In this document: positions 56,114-64,000 of the stretch, one piece after another
How the letters are laid out: each line of letters opens with the position of its first letter
Numbering within the stretch: position 1 is the stretch's first letter
Assembly: GCF_000316515.1 (NCBI RefSeq)
Contig: NC_019675.1
Coordinates: 682,001-746,000, forward strand
DNA length: 64,000 bases
Reading direction: 5' to 3'
Origin: Cyanobium gracile PCC 6307
GTDB taxonomy: Bacteria > Cyanobacteriota > Cyanobacteriia > PCC-6307 > Cyanobiaceae
Made by a program: the position numbers and the translations under genes
Notes under the pieces: model-generated
Database searches by the model: none
Seen by the model: the letters and a program-made list of their open reading frames with translations, nothing else
What the model was told of the DNA's origin: nothing

Positions 56114-58026
56114 CCTTCGACCATCCCCAGGGCCATGGCCGCCTCCCGCATCAGCCCCTGAACGTAGGGGTGGGGGGGATCCACCAGAGCGGCAGGGTCG
56201 GCGCCGTCGGCCGGGAAGGCGGAGCGCAGCTCCTCGCCGGCGGCGTTGCGGATCACCAGGCTGTCCCCCTGGCGGCGGCACCAGTAGGTGCGGTTGCGAC
56301 GCTGCAGCACCACGGTGTCACCGCCGCTGCAGCGGATCGCCTCCAGCTCCAGCTGGAACCGCTCCACCCCCTGCCAGTCATCGCGGCGCAGGCGGTAAGC
56401 CACATCCACCGGTCCCTGCCACTGCTCAGGCCCCTGCCAGCGCCAGCCGATCGCCCGCAGCCGCGCCTCCCCCTGGGCCAGCTGCAGCTGAAGGTGGCCG
56501 CCGCGCAGCAACTTCTGCTCCACCACCTGACAGCGGCTGCTCCAGAACAGGGGCGTGGGATGGCCGATGCCGAAGGGGGCCAGGCGCTGGAGCTGGCGCC
56601 AGAACTCCCGGTCGATGCGGTCCAATCGCAGCAGGGCCTCGGGCTCCACCGTGCGGCCATCGCCCGCCGCCTCAAGCCAGCGGCCGGCCAGGGCATCGAG
56701 CCGTTCCTGCAGGGCCGCGACGTTCTCGGCCCGCACCGTGAAACCGCCGGCGGCGGGATGGCCGCCGTGGCGCTCCAGCAGCTCGGCGCAGGCCGTCAGG
56801 GCCGCATCGACGGCAAAGCCCTTCGGGGCCCGCACCGACGCCCGCAGCCGGCCTCCCCCTTCGCCGGCGAGCAGGGCCACCGGACGGCCGAAGCGCTCCA
56901 CCAGCCGGGAGGCGACGATGCCGATGACGCCGTGGTGCCAGTGGCCCTGGGCCAGCAGCAGGAAGGCGGGCCGTCGTGGACCGTCGGCCTCCAGCAGGGC
57001 CAGGGCCTCCGCCTCGATCGCGCTGCAGAGTTCGCGTCGCTGGCGATTGAGGGCTTCGCAGGAGCGGGCCAGCTCCAGGGCCCGCTCGGGATCCTCGGTC
57101 GTCAGCAGGTCCACCACCAGCTGGGGGTCCCCCAGTCGGCCGACGGCGTTGATGCGCGGGGCCAGCTGGAAGCCCACCGCCTCCGCATCGACCCGGTGCT
57201 TCTCCAGACCCGCCAGCTGCTGCAGGGCCTGCAGTCCGGGCAGGGGGCTGCGGCCCAGCAGGGGCAGGCCATCGAGCAGCCAGCGGCGGTTCACCCCCTC
57301 CAGGGGGGCCATGTCGGCGATGGTGCCGATGCAGAACAGGTTGAGGGCGATCTCCAGCCCGTGGCGGTGCCGCAGCCGCCGGCAGAGGGCGGTGGCCAGC
57401 ACGTGGGCCAGCCCCACCCCCGCCAGACCCCGGTAGGGGGAGCCCTCCGGGGTGACGGCCGGGTGCAGCAGGGCCAGGTGCGGCGGCAGCTGGGGGGGCA
57501 GGGTGTGGTGGTCGGTGAGGATCACCTCCACCTCCAGGGCGGCGGCGCGCTCCAGGGCCTCGATGGCGGCCACGCCGTTGTCCACCGTGATCAGCAGCCG
57601 CACCCCCTCGGCCGCCAGCCGCTCCACCATGGCGGCGTTGAGGCCGTAGCCGTCGTCCATGCGGCTGGGGATGGCCGCCTGCGGGAGGGCGCCGAGCCGC
57701 TGGAGAACCCCCACCAGCAGGGCGGTGCTGGTCATGCCATCGGCGTCGTAGTCGCCGCAGATCGCCACCGCCTCAGCCCTCTGGCAGCCGCGCACCAGCC
57801 GCTCGACCGCCACCGCCAGGCCGGGGAAATGGGCCTCCGGGTCGGGGGCCGCCTCGGGATCGAGCAGGCGGCGGACCGCCTCCGTCGTCAGCAGGCCGCG
57901 ACGCCTCAGCAGGGCCAGCAGCTCAGCGGGAAGGTCCGTGTCCACAGTCCCGGCCGCTTCGGCGGGGCCGTCGCCACCGAAGGGGGAGGGCAGCAGCCAG
58001 CGTCGCTCGTCGGCGGCAGGGAGCAA
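56110..58026 (-). CDS. recJ: Single-stranded-DNA exonuclease RecJ
   Basis: 638 residues from TTG 58026; an ATG at 58116 would add 30 residues but overlaps the HAD gene start. DHH motifs CGDYDADGMTSTALL, VDNGVAA, VILTDHHTLPP and the DHHA1 part (GRLRASVRAPKGFAVD, HGGHPAAGGFTV) are complete. It degrades 5' single-strand DNA in recombination and mismatch repair. It keeps the RecJ OB region in the C-terminal third. The stop is shared with the clc start. Confidence 0.93.
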   Translation of the reverse strand: MLPAADERRWLLPSPFGGDGPAEAAGTVDTDLPAELLALLRRRGLLTTEAVRRLLDPEAAPDPEAHFPGLAVAVERLVRGCQRAEAVAICGDYDADGMTSTALLVGVLQRLGALPQAAIPSRMDDGYGLNAAMVERLAAEGVRLLITVDNGVAAIEALERAAALEVEVILTDHHTLPPQLPPHLALLHPAVTPEGSPYRGLAGVGLAHVLATALCRRLRHRHGLEIALNLFCIGTIADMAPLEGVNRRWLLDGLPLLGRSPLPGLQALQQLAGLEKHRVDAEAVGFQLAPRINAVGRLGDPQLVVDLLTTEDPERALELARSCEALNRQRRELCSAIEAEALALLEADGPRRPAFLLLAQGHWHHGVIGIVASRLVERFGRPVALLAGEGGGRLRASVRAPKGFAVDAALTACAELLERHGGHPAAGGFTVRAENVAALQERLDALAGRWLEAAGDGRTVEPEALLRLDRIDREFWRQLQRLAPFGIGHPTPLFWSSRCQVVEQKLLRGGHLQLQLAQGEARLRAIGWRWQGPEQWQGPVDVAYRLRRDDWQGVERFQLELEAIRCSGGDTVVLQRRNRTYWCRRQGDSLVIRNAAGEELRSAFPADGADPAALVDPPHPYVQGLMREAAMALGMVEG

Positions 58027-58114
58027 CGAGGGGCAGGCAAGGCTTCCGCATTGTGGAAGGCGGGGCTGCGGGGCGCACCCCGTAGCCTTGTTCCGGACAC
58101 AAGCACGGCGCCCC

Positions 58115-58888
58115 ATGGCCCCGGCCCTGTCGGCCCTGCTCTGGGACGTGGACGGCACCCTGGCCGAGACGGAGTTCGAGGGCCACCGGGTGGCTTTCAA
58201 CCGTAGTTTCGAGGCGGCCGGACTGCCATGGCGCTGGGACCGGCCCACCTACGGGCGGCTGCTGGCGGTGGGCGGCGGCCACGAGCGGATCACCGCCTTC
58301 CTGGAGCAGGTGGAGGGCCGCACGCCTGAGCGGGGGAGGGTGGAGGAGCTGCAGCGGCGCAAGCAGGCCTTCTACGCCGCACTGGTGCGGGAGGGCGGCC
58401 TGGCCCTGCGGCCCGGGGTGGCCCGGCTGGTGGAGGAGGCGGCGGCGGCGGGCCTGCGGCAGGCGATCGTCACCACCAGCGGCCGCAGCGCGGTGCAGGC
58501 CCTGCTGGAGGGCGCCCCGTCGGCGCTGGGCCGGGCCTTCGCGTTCTGGGTCTGCGGCGATGACGTGGCCCGCAAGAAGCCGGATCCGGAGGCCTACCGG
58601 CTGGCGCTGCGGCAGCTGGGCGTGATGGAGGGCACGAAGGTGGGCGGCGTCCTGGTGCTGGAGGACTCCCCGGCCGGGCTGGCGGCGGCCACCGGCGCCG
58701 GGCTGCCCTGCCTGGTCTGCCTGAGCACGGCAACGCGGGAGGAGCCGGCCAGCCGCTTCAGCGCCGCCCGGGCCGTCATCGAGAGCCTCGAGGTCCCCGG
58801 GGGCATGGTCAGCTTGCGCCGGGGCCCACCTTGCCCCGGAAGCCAGGTGACGCTGTCGTGGCTGGAGCGCCTGCTGGACACGCCATGA
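58115..58888 (+). CDS. HAD-superfamily hydrolase, CbbY/GS1-like
   Basis: A 257-residue protein from the ATG at 58115. HAD motif I LLWDVDGTLAETEFEGHRVA, motif II (IVTTSGRS), motif III lysine with ARKKPDPEAY, and motif IV VLEDSPAGLAAA are intact. The DVDGTLAETE plus GHRxAFN pattern is that of CbbY, which removes xylulose-1,5-bisphosphate, a Rubisco inhibitor, by dephosphorylation; this function is inferred. The stop overlaps the next start (ATGA). Confidence 0.88.
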   Translation: MAPALSALLWDVDGTLAETEFEGHRVAFNRSFEAAGLPWRWDRPTYGRLLAVGGGHERITAFLEQVEGRTPERGRVEELQRRKQAFYAALVREGGLALRPGVARLVEEAAAAGLRQAIVTTSGRSAVQALLEGAPSALGRAFAFWVCGDDVARKKPDPEAYRLALRQLGVMEGTKVGGVLVLEDSPAGLAAATGAGLPCLVCLSTATREEPASRFSAARAVIESLEVPGGMVSLRRGPPCPGSQVTLSWLERLLDTP

Positions 58889-59232
58889 CCCGCCTCCCCG
58901 TGCAGCGCACCCGTTTCCAGGGGCTGGTGAGCCGGCTGGGGAACCGGGTGGCTGGCGTGGCGAGGCGCAGCTGGCGGGCCGGCAGCCTGGCCGCCCTGGC
59001 GCTGCTGCTGGGTTTCTTCGCTGGCCAGAACCTCACCAGCCTGCTGCTGTTCACCACCCCGGGGGGCCGCCCGGCGGTGGTGCTCGGCCTGCTGCTCACC
59101 TTTGAGACCCTGGTGCGGCTGCGGACCCGCCTGGTGGGCGCCGAACCTTCCCTGGCCTGGGTGCTGGTGGACAACCTGCGCATCGGCGCCACCTACGCCA
59201 TCGTGCTCGAGGCCTTCAAGGTGGGGACCTGA
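58885..59232 (+). CDS. DUF565 protein (Ycf20-like)
   Basis: A 115-residue membrane protein with two or three hydrophobic segments: AALALLLGFFAGQNLTSLLL, TPGGRPAVVLGLLLTFETLV and the C-terminal DNLRIGATYAIVLEAFKVG. The motif FFAGQNLTSLLLF with the conserved end is that of Ycf20/DUF565, shared by cyanobacteria and plants and linked to non-photochemical quenching in algae. Translation is coupled to the HAD gene (ATGA overlap). Confidence 0.85.
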   Translation: MTRLPVQRTRFQGLVSRLGNRVAGVARRSWRAGSLAALALLLGFFAGQNLTSLLLFTTPGGRPAVVLGLLLTFETLVRLRTRLVGAEPSLAWVLVDNLRIGATYAIVLEAFKVGT

Positions 59233-59236
59233 GCGG

Positions 59237-60202
59237 GTGGTGCCACCAGAGCCCACGCTGCCCTCAGAGCCTGCCCCGGACGCCTGGGACAGGCGGCTGG
59301 CGCAGGCGGAGGATCTGGGCCCGGTGCACCCCAGCCTGCTGCGGCTCCTGGCCCTGCCGATGCTGCGGCGGCTGGAGGACAGCCTGCGCGGCGGAGCGGC
59401 CAGCCGCCGTCCCCTGCTGGCCCTGAACGGGCCGGTGGGAGCCGGCAAGACCAGCCTCGGCCGGGCCCTGGAACGGCTCGCGGTCCTCGGTGGCCTGCGG
59501 CTGGCGGTGGTTTCGATTGACGACCTCTACCTGCCGGCCCCCGAACGGCGCGCGCTGCTGGCGGGCAACCCCTTCGGAGTGAGCCGGGTCCCGCCCGGCA
59601 GCCACGACCTGCCCCTGCTGATGGGGGCTTTGGCCAGCTGGCGGGCCGGGGGGACCCTGCGGCTGCCCCGGTTCGACAAGACCCTGGCCGGCGGGGACGG
59701 CGAGCGGAACGGCTGGCGGGAGGAGCCCGCCGAAGCGCTGGTGATCGAAGGCTGGCTGATGGGCTGCCGGGCCCTCGGCTCCCAGGCCCTGGAGGAGCGG
59801 CTGCGCAGCGATACGGGGCTGGAGGCGCTGAGCAAGCCCGAGCGCCGCTGGCTGCCCCGGTGGGACGAACACCTGGAGGCCTACGACGGGCTCTGGAGCG
59901 CCTGTGATGGTCTCTGGCTGCTGCGTCCGAACACCTGGAGGCTTCCCCGCCGCTGGCGTTTCCAGGCGGAAGCCCGCCAGCGGCGGGCCGGTGGCGGATG
60001 GCTCAACGGCCGACAGCTTGAAGCTCTCGTGCGGGCCACCCTCCATTCCCTGCCGCCGGCTCTCTACCAGGACCCCCTGCTGGGGCGCACCGGCTCAGGG
60101 ATTCCGTTGGAGGGTGGGGCGCTCCTGGACGGACGCCGGCGTGCCCACCCCCTGGGGGTTCAGCTGTCCTCGCCGGCTTCGGCGTCTTCGGCGATCGGGT
60201 AG
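59237..60202 (+). CDS. D-glycerate 3-kinase (GLYK, plant type)
   Basis: A 321-residue protein from GTG 59237 (a second GTG directly follows). P-loop [16 protein letters not shown], Walker-B-like [18 protein letters not shown], and [13 protein letters not shown] fit the glycerate kinase of plants and cyanobacteria, the last step of photorespiration (glycerate to 3-phosphoglycerate). The C-terminal segment [16 protein letters not shown] completes the family. Its last 43 bp overlap rpmF on the other strand. It is 4 bp after the DUF565 gene. Confidence 0.88.
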   Translation: MVPPEPTLPSEPAPDAWDRRLAQAEDLGPVHPSLLRLLALPMLRRLEDSLRGGAASRRPLLALNGPVGAGKTSLGRALERLAVLGGLRLAVVSIDDLYLPAPERRALLAGNPFGVSRVPPGSHDLPLLMGALASWRAGGTLRLPRFDKTLAGGDGERNGWREEPAEALVIEGWLMGCRALGSQALEERLRSDTGLEALSKPERRWLPRWDEHLEAYDGLWSACDGLWLLRPNTWRLPRRWRFQAEARQRRAGGGWLNGRQLEALVRATLHSLPPALYQDPLLGRTGSGIPLEGGALLDGRRRAHPLGVQLSSPASASSAIG

Positions 60203-60342
60203 ACGAAGCCCTGCGCGCGTCCGCTCAGGACAGCCTTGCCCAGCGACATGGCCTTCTGGGCCGCCACACCGGCCTTCGCCTTCCAGTGGGCGTGGCGCTG
60301 GTTGCGCTTGCCCTTGGAGGTTTTCTTCTTGGGAACGGCCAT
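60160..60342 (-). CDS. rpmF: 50S ribosomal protein L32
   Basis: A 60-residue basic protein beginning [20 protein letters not shown], the hallmark of L32. It lacks the zinc-binding cysteines seen in some L32 forms, as usual for cyanobacteria. The C-terminus is acidic (EDAEAGEDS). It is divergent from ftsH across 106 bp that must hold both promoters, and convergent with, overlapping, the glycerate kinase. Confidence 0.97.
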   Translation of the reverse strand: MAVPKKKTSKGKRNQRHAHWKAKAGVAAQKAMSLGKAVLSGRAQGFVYPIAEDAEAGEDS

Positions 60343-60448
60343 CCCTTTAACTCACTGCCAAACGACGATCCTGCTTCGCCGACTCGCCTTTCGTCAAATC
60401 GCTACAGTCGACTTCCGCAAAGCAACTCCTGAAAAGGACGCCAGGCCT

Positions 60449-62404
60449 GTGAGCAGCAGTTCTCCTCCGGAGCCGGCCACGACCTCCGCCGCCCAGGCCA
60501 AGCCCGGTGCCGAGTCCGGCGCGTCACCCGCCCCTGCGGCTCCTGCCACCCCTGCGCCCTCCAAGCCGGCCCCGCCGGTGAGTCCGGGGTTCAGCCTCGG
60601 GGGCCAGGGGGCCGCGGCTCCCTCCTACAGCCAGCTGCTGCGGGACATCGAAGCCGGAAAGATCAAGAGCCTGGAGCTCGCTCCTGCCCAGCGGGTGGTC
60701 ACCGCCACCTTCCAGGACGGCCGCAGCCGCCAGGTGGCGGTGTTCAGCGACAATCAGCAGCTGCTGCGCACCGCTGAGCAGGCCCGGGTTCCGTTGACGG
60801 TGCGGGACGAGCGGCGCGACGACGCCATGGCCGGCCTGGTCACCAACGGCCTGCTGGTGGCCCTGCTGATCGCCGGCCTGGTGCTGCTGGTGCGCCGCTC
60901 CGCCCAGGTGGCCAACAAGGCGATGGGCTTCGGCCGCAGCCAGCCCCGCCTGCAGGAGGAAGGGGCGATCACGGTGCGCTTCGAGGACGTGGCCGGCATC
61001 GCCGAGGCCAAGGAGGAGCTCCAGGAGGTGGTGACCTTCCTCAAGACCCCCGAACGGTTCACCTCCATCGGCGCCCGCATTCCCAAGGGGGTGCTGCTGG
61101 TCGGCCCCCCCGGCACCGGCAAGACGCTGCTGGCCCGCGCCATCGCCGGTGAAGCCGGGGTGCCCTTCTTCTCGATGGCCGCCACCGAGTTCGTCGAGAT
61201 GTTCGTCGGCGTGGGGGCCAGCCGGGTGCGGGACCTGTTCCGCCAGGCGAAGGCCAAAGCGCCCTGCATCATCTTCATCGACGAGATCGATGCGGTGGGC
61301 CGCCAGCGGGGGGCCGGCATCGGCGGTGGCAACGACGAGCGGGAGCAGACCCTCAACCAGCTGCTCACCGAGATGGATGGCTTCGAGGACAACTCCGGCG
61401 TGATCCTGCTGGCCGCCACCAACCGTCTCGACGTGCTCGACACGGCCCTGCTGCGGCCTGGCCGCTTTGATCGCCGCATCAGCGTCGACCTACCGGACCG
61501 CGCCGGCCGGGAGGAGATCCTCTCGGTTCACGCCCGCACCAGACCCCTGGCCGAGGAGGTGTCCCTGGCCGACTGGGCCCGCCGCACTCCCGGCTTCTCC
61601 GGTGCCGACCTGGCCAACCTGCTCAACGAGGCGGCCATCCTGACGGCCCGTCGCCAGAAGAGCCAGGTGGACGACCAGGCCATCGGCGATGCCCTTGAGC
61701 GGATCACCATGGGGCTGGCGGCCGCCCCGCTGCAGGACAGCGCCAAGAAGCGGCTGATCGCGTACCACGAGATCGGCCACGCCCTGCTGACCACACTCCT
61801 GCCCCACGCCGACCGGCTCGACAAGGTGACCCTGCTGCCCCGGGCCGGCGGGGTGGGGGGCTTCGCCCGCACCATGCCCGATGAGGACATCCTCGATTCC
61901 GGGCTGATCAGCAAGGCCTACCTGCGGGCGCGGCTGGTGGTGGCCCTCGGCGGCCGGGCCGCCGAACTGGTGGTGTTCGGCCCCAGCGAGGTGACCCAGG
62001 GGGCCAGCAGCGATCTGCAGCTGGTGCGGCGCATCTGCCGCGACATGGTGCTGCGCTACGGCTTCTCCAGCCTGGGCCCCCTGGCCCTGGAGGAGGAGGG
62101 GGAGGAGGTGTTCCTCGGCCGTGACTGGATCCGCTCAGCCCCCCACACCTCCGTGCGCACCGGCAACCGCATCGACGAACAGGTGCGCCAGCTGGCCTTC
62201 GAAGCCCTGGAGAAGGCCGTGGCGGTGCTCACCCCCCGACGCGAACTGATCGATGAGCTGGTCAACAGGCTGATCGAGCTGGAGACCATCGACGGTGACA
62301 GCTTCCGCGCCTTGGTGGAGGCCCATGAGGGCAAGGGCGGTTCAGCCCTCGCCGGCCAGACCGGAGGCAAAGCGGATGTCGAGGCTGCGCAGGTAGGTGT
62401 GTAG
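60449..62404 (+). CDS. ftsH: ATP-dependent zinc metalloprotease FtsH
   Basis: A 651-residue protein from GTG 60449, with AAGGA about 10 bp upstream. AAA+ motifs: [29 protein letters not shown], the second region of homology RPGRFDRRI; protease HExxH in [13 protein letters not shown] with the distal acidic ligand in a later helix. The N-terminus is Pro/Ala-rich, and only one TM helix ([16 protein letters not shown]) is seen before the AAA domain; most FtsH have two. It degrades damaged membrane proteins such as D1. The 3' end overlaps the cupin gene by 63 bp. Confidence 0.93.
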   Translation: MSSSSPPEPATTSAAQAKPGAESGASPAPAAPATPAPSKPAPPVSPGFSLGGQGAAAPSYSQLLRDIEAGKIKSLELAPAQRVVTATFQDGRSRQVAVFSDNQQLLRTAEQARVPLTVRDERRDDAMAGLVTNGLLVALLIAGLVLLVRRSAQVANKAMGFGRSQPRLQEEGAITVRFEDVAGIAEAKEELQEVVTFLKTPERFTSIGARIPKGVLLVGPPGTGKTLLARAIAGEAGVPFFSMAATEFVEMFVGVGASRVRDLFRQAKAKAPCIIFIDEIDAVGRQRGAGIGGGNDEREQTLNQLLTEMDGFEDNSGVILLAATNRLDVLDTALLRPGRFDRRISVDLPDRAGREEILSVHARTRPLAEEVSLADWARRTPGFSGADLANLLNEAAILTARRQKSQVDDQAIGDALERITMGLAAAPLQDSAKKRLIAYHEIGHALLTTLLPHADRLDKVTLLPRAGGVGGFARTMPDEDILDSGLISKAYLRARLVVALGGRAAELVVFGPSEVTQGASSDLQLVRRICRDMVLRYGFSSLGPLALEEEGEEVFLGRDWIRSAPHTSVRTGNRIDEQVRQLAFEALEKAVAVLTPRRELIDELVNRLIELETIDGDSFRALVEAHEGKGGSALAGQTGGKADVEAAQVGV

Positions 62405-63337
62405 GCCGGCGTCCTGAATCGGCAGCAGCCGAGCGGGATGGCCGCTTTCATTGACATGGGAATGCCAGTGGCCCGGCGGCGTCACGAAGGCGGCGCCCGG
62501 CTCCCATTCCATGCGCAGGGGGTTGCGGATCGTGCCGTCGGGATTGAGGTCGGGACCGGAGAGGGTGGCGCAGCCCGGCTGGCAGTCGATCACCAGGTCC
62601 AGGGCCACCGACTGGTGCCGATGGGGGGGCTGAACCGCGCCGGCCGGCACCAGTCCGTACATGGCCCAGAGGGTGTGGGTCACGGTGCGGCTCGCCGGCA
62701 GGGCCGTGTTGGCCATCAGCAGGCTGAGGCGATTGCTGCGGGCGCTGCTGGGATCCGCCGCCAGCGCCGCCAGCTCCTCATCCAGCCAGGCGGCCGGGTA
62801 GTGGCTGGGGGCGAAACGGGCGGATTCGGCCCGAACCCCGAGGAAAGTGAGCAGGGGGGCGTCGTGGATCCAGTACAGAACGCTCTCTTCGGAGGCGTCC
62901 AGCCGGGGCTCCAGCCCCGCCGGGAGCACGAACAGATCCCCGCGGGCCCAGGCCAGATCCAGGGGTTCTTCCCCGGCAGCGGAGGGGCAGAGGCAGCGGC
63001 CGGATCCCCGATACACATAGAAGAGGGAGCTGGTGGCGTTGGCGGCCACCCCGATGGATTCACCGCCCAGGATGCGCACGAAGTTGGCACTGAGAGCCGG
63101 GCTTGTGGCGGGGTGGGGACAGCCGAGACGAGCGCTGAGGTCGAGGGGAAGCACCGCCGTCGGGCCCGTGGCGTGGAGCTCGGGGCCCCAGCGACCCTCC
63201 GGAATCGGCTCGGTGAGACCAGGACGGATGGGATTGGCAGCCTGGCGGTAATCGAACAGGAGGGTGTCGGAGTGCCAGTCGTGGCGGCCGGCGATGGCGG
63301 CGGGGCTGGGGGGCCTGGACGCTTGGATCTGCCCCAT
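62342..63337 (-). CDS. Bicupin protein, gentisate-dioxygenase-like
   Basis: A 331-residue protein from the ATG at 63337. The C-terminal cupin has [14 protein letters not shown] and later [16 protein letters not shown], with His ligands for a metal; the N-terminal half contains a degenerate cupin ([15 protein letters not shown] then GDLFVLPAG). The two-cupin arrangement resembles gentisate 1,2-dioxygenase and related aromatic oxygenases, but this does not establish activity. Downstream of the MoaD/ThiS-like gene; a 12-G tract lies between them. The 3' end overlaps ftsH. Confidence 0.72.
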   Translation of the reverse strand: MGQIQASRPPSPAAIAGRHDWHSDTLLFDYRQAANPIRPGLTEPIPEGRWGPELHATGPTAVLPLDLSARLGCPHPATSPALSANFVRILGGESIGVAANATSSLFYVYRGSGRCLCPSAAGEEPLDLAWARGDLFVLPAGLEPRLDASEESVLYWIHDAPLLTFLGVRAESARFAPSHYPAAWLDEELAALAADPSSARSNRLSLLMANTALPASRTVTHTLWAMYGLVPAGAVQPPHRHQSVALDLVIDCQPGCATLSGPDLNPDGTIRNPLRMEWEPGAAFVTPPGHWHSHVNESGHPARLLPIQDAGLHTYLRSLDIRFASGLAGEG

Positions 63338-63462
63338 GGGTTCAGGTTGCAATCGTTGACAGATCTTATGGATTTCTTTCCGTCGCCGGCACCATTCCCG
63401 GGGCGATCCCCGGCACGGATTGGCCACAGCGCTGCTGCCCTCACACCGGGGGGGGGGGGCGA

Positions 63463-63738
63463 TCAGCCGCCGGCCACCGCCGGCACGATGCTGACCTCAT
63501 CGCCGTCGCTGAGGACCGTGGCCTGGTTGTCGAGGAAGCGGATGTCCTCACTGTTCACATACAGGTTGAGGAAGCGGCGCAGTTTGCCGTTCTCATCGCA
63601 CAGGCGGGCCTGGATGCCGGGGTAGCGGCCTTCGAGGGCCTGGAGCAGGCCGTCGATGCTGGTGGCCTCCAGGCTGACGCTGGCCTCGTCGTTGGTGAAC
63701 TTCTGCAGGGGGGTGGGGATCAGAACCTGGATGGCCAT
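63463..63738 (-). CDS. MoaD/ThiS-family ubiquitin-like sulfur carrier
   Basis: A 91-residue beta-grasp protein starting [15 protein letters not shown] and ending [10 protein letters not shown]. The C-terminal GG is the thiocarboxylation site of MoaD/ThiS-like carriers. A cyanobacterial group of these sits beside thrC, as here (41 bp apart), suggesting a role other than molybdopterin or thiamine synthesis; the actual sulfur acceptor is unknown. Confidence 0.86.
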   Translation of the reverse strand: MAIQVLIPTPLQKFTNDEASVSLEATSIDGLLQALEGRYPGIQARLCDENGKLRRFLNLYVNSEDIRFLDNQATVLSDGDEVSIVPAVAGG

Positions 63739-63779
63739 GGAAGCGGTCGAAGGGGCAGGGACGGGGGTGACGGGGGCGA

Positions 63780-64000
63780 TCAGGCCCGGGGGGCGGCGCC
63801 GCCGTGGCAGGCCTGGGAGCGCTCCCAGGCTTCGTGGAAGCTGGCCAGCTGGGGCTCGATGGTGTAGGGAGCGCCGATGGAGGAGGCGATGGCCTCGGTG
63901 GTCTTGAGGCCGTTACCGGTGATGTAGGCGACCGTGGTTTCCGAGGGGTCGATCTTCCCCTGCTCCACCAGCTTCTTGAGCACGGCGATGGTGGTGCCCC
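63780..64000 (-). CDS. thrC: Threonine synthase, C-terminal end only
   Basis: The frame enters from the right window edge and ends at 63780. The visible 73 residues include [18 protein letters not shown] and [14 protein letters not shown], the conserved C-terminus of PLP-dependent threonine synthase, then a short tail ending [10 protein letters not shown]. It converts phosphohomoserine to threonine. It precedes the MoaD/ThiS-like gene on the same strand. Confidence 0.9.
   Translation of the reverse strand, partial: GTTIAVLKKLVEQGKIDPSETTVAYITGNGLKTTEAIASSIGAPYTIEPQLASFHEAWERSQACHGGAAPRA

Noticed and set aside
56170..58206. 678-residue plus-strand frame opposite recJ
   Set aside because: The minus strand has the full set of DHH/DHHA1 motifs; the plus frame is a Gln/Gly/His-rich shadow.

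Overview
The window is about 68-70 % GC, densely coded, and cyanobacterial. Markers are psb30 (ycf12), acsF, a DUF565/Ycf20-type protein, a CPP1-like (DUF3353) protein, DUF3531, DUF1651, DUF2996, DUF6464 and DUF6737 proteins, a plant-type glycerate kinase, a VTE6-like kinase and a B12-dependent ribonucleotide reductase. Composition and gene set suggest a high-GC picocyanobacterium of the Cyanobium / Synechococcus subcluster 5 type. That placement is an inference; no rRNA gene is present. No stretch longer than about 300 bases lacks a gene. The largest gaps are 27272-27503, 39819-40030 and 34044-34222.

Layout. 1-5.6 kb: a truncated membrane protein, a DUF350 protein, a ligase-associated DEXH helicase, tRNA-Ser(UGA), a pentapeptide-repeat membrane protein and a Ca2+/H+ antiporter. 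5.7-8.9 kb: a complete siaABCD-like operon (PP2C phosphatase, kinase, phosphoprotein, diguanylate cyclase). 9-20 kb: nrdJ, prfC, hslO, rsmE, a group 3 sigma factor and several cyanobacterial proteins of unknown function. 20-27 kb: a GDSL hydrolase, an aminotransferase, a family 4 uracil-DNA glycosylase, ispG, a carboxyl-terminal protease, and a protein resembling 4-hydroxyphenylpyruvate dioxygenase. 27.5-34 kb: a PEP-CTERM protein and a 1975-residue secreted repeat protein in a clearly lower-GC block with four and a half near-identical 516-bp repeats. 34-44 kb: mfd, a membrane-tethered metalloprotease-like protein, gap1, a TerC transporter and an RhlE-type helicase.

44-53.4 kb, all on the minus strand: a nine-gene run reading RNB-domain protein, ubiX, a membrane protein, DUF2996, acsF, tldD, tldE and fmt, followed by a separate small ORF. 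53.5-58 kb: a split pair of GDT1/UPF0016 cation exchangers with a YkgJ protein, psb30 lying antisense inside the 3' end of a ClC gene, then recJ. 58-64 kb: a HAD phosphatase, a DUF565 protein, glycerate kinase, rpmF, ftsH, a bicupin, a MoaD/ThiS-like protein and the 3' end of thrC.

The features most worth a second look are the Sia c-di-GMP module with a nearly loop-less membrane sensor and a 27-codon coupling ORF, the giant repeat protein, the RNase R-like protein that has lost its catalytic aspartates, and psb30 fully antisense to clc. Start codons are often GTG/TTG or uncertain because Shine-Dalgarno sequences are weak or absent; alternatives are given in the entries.
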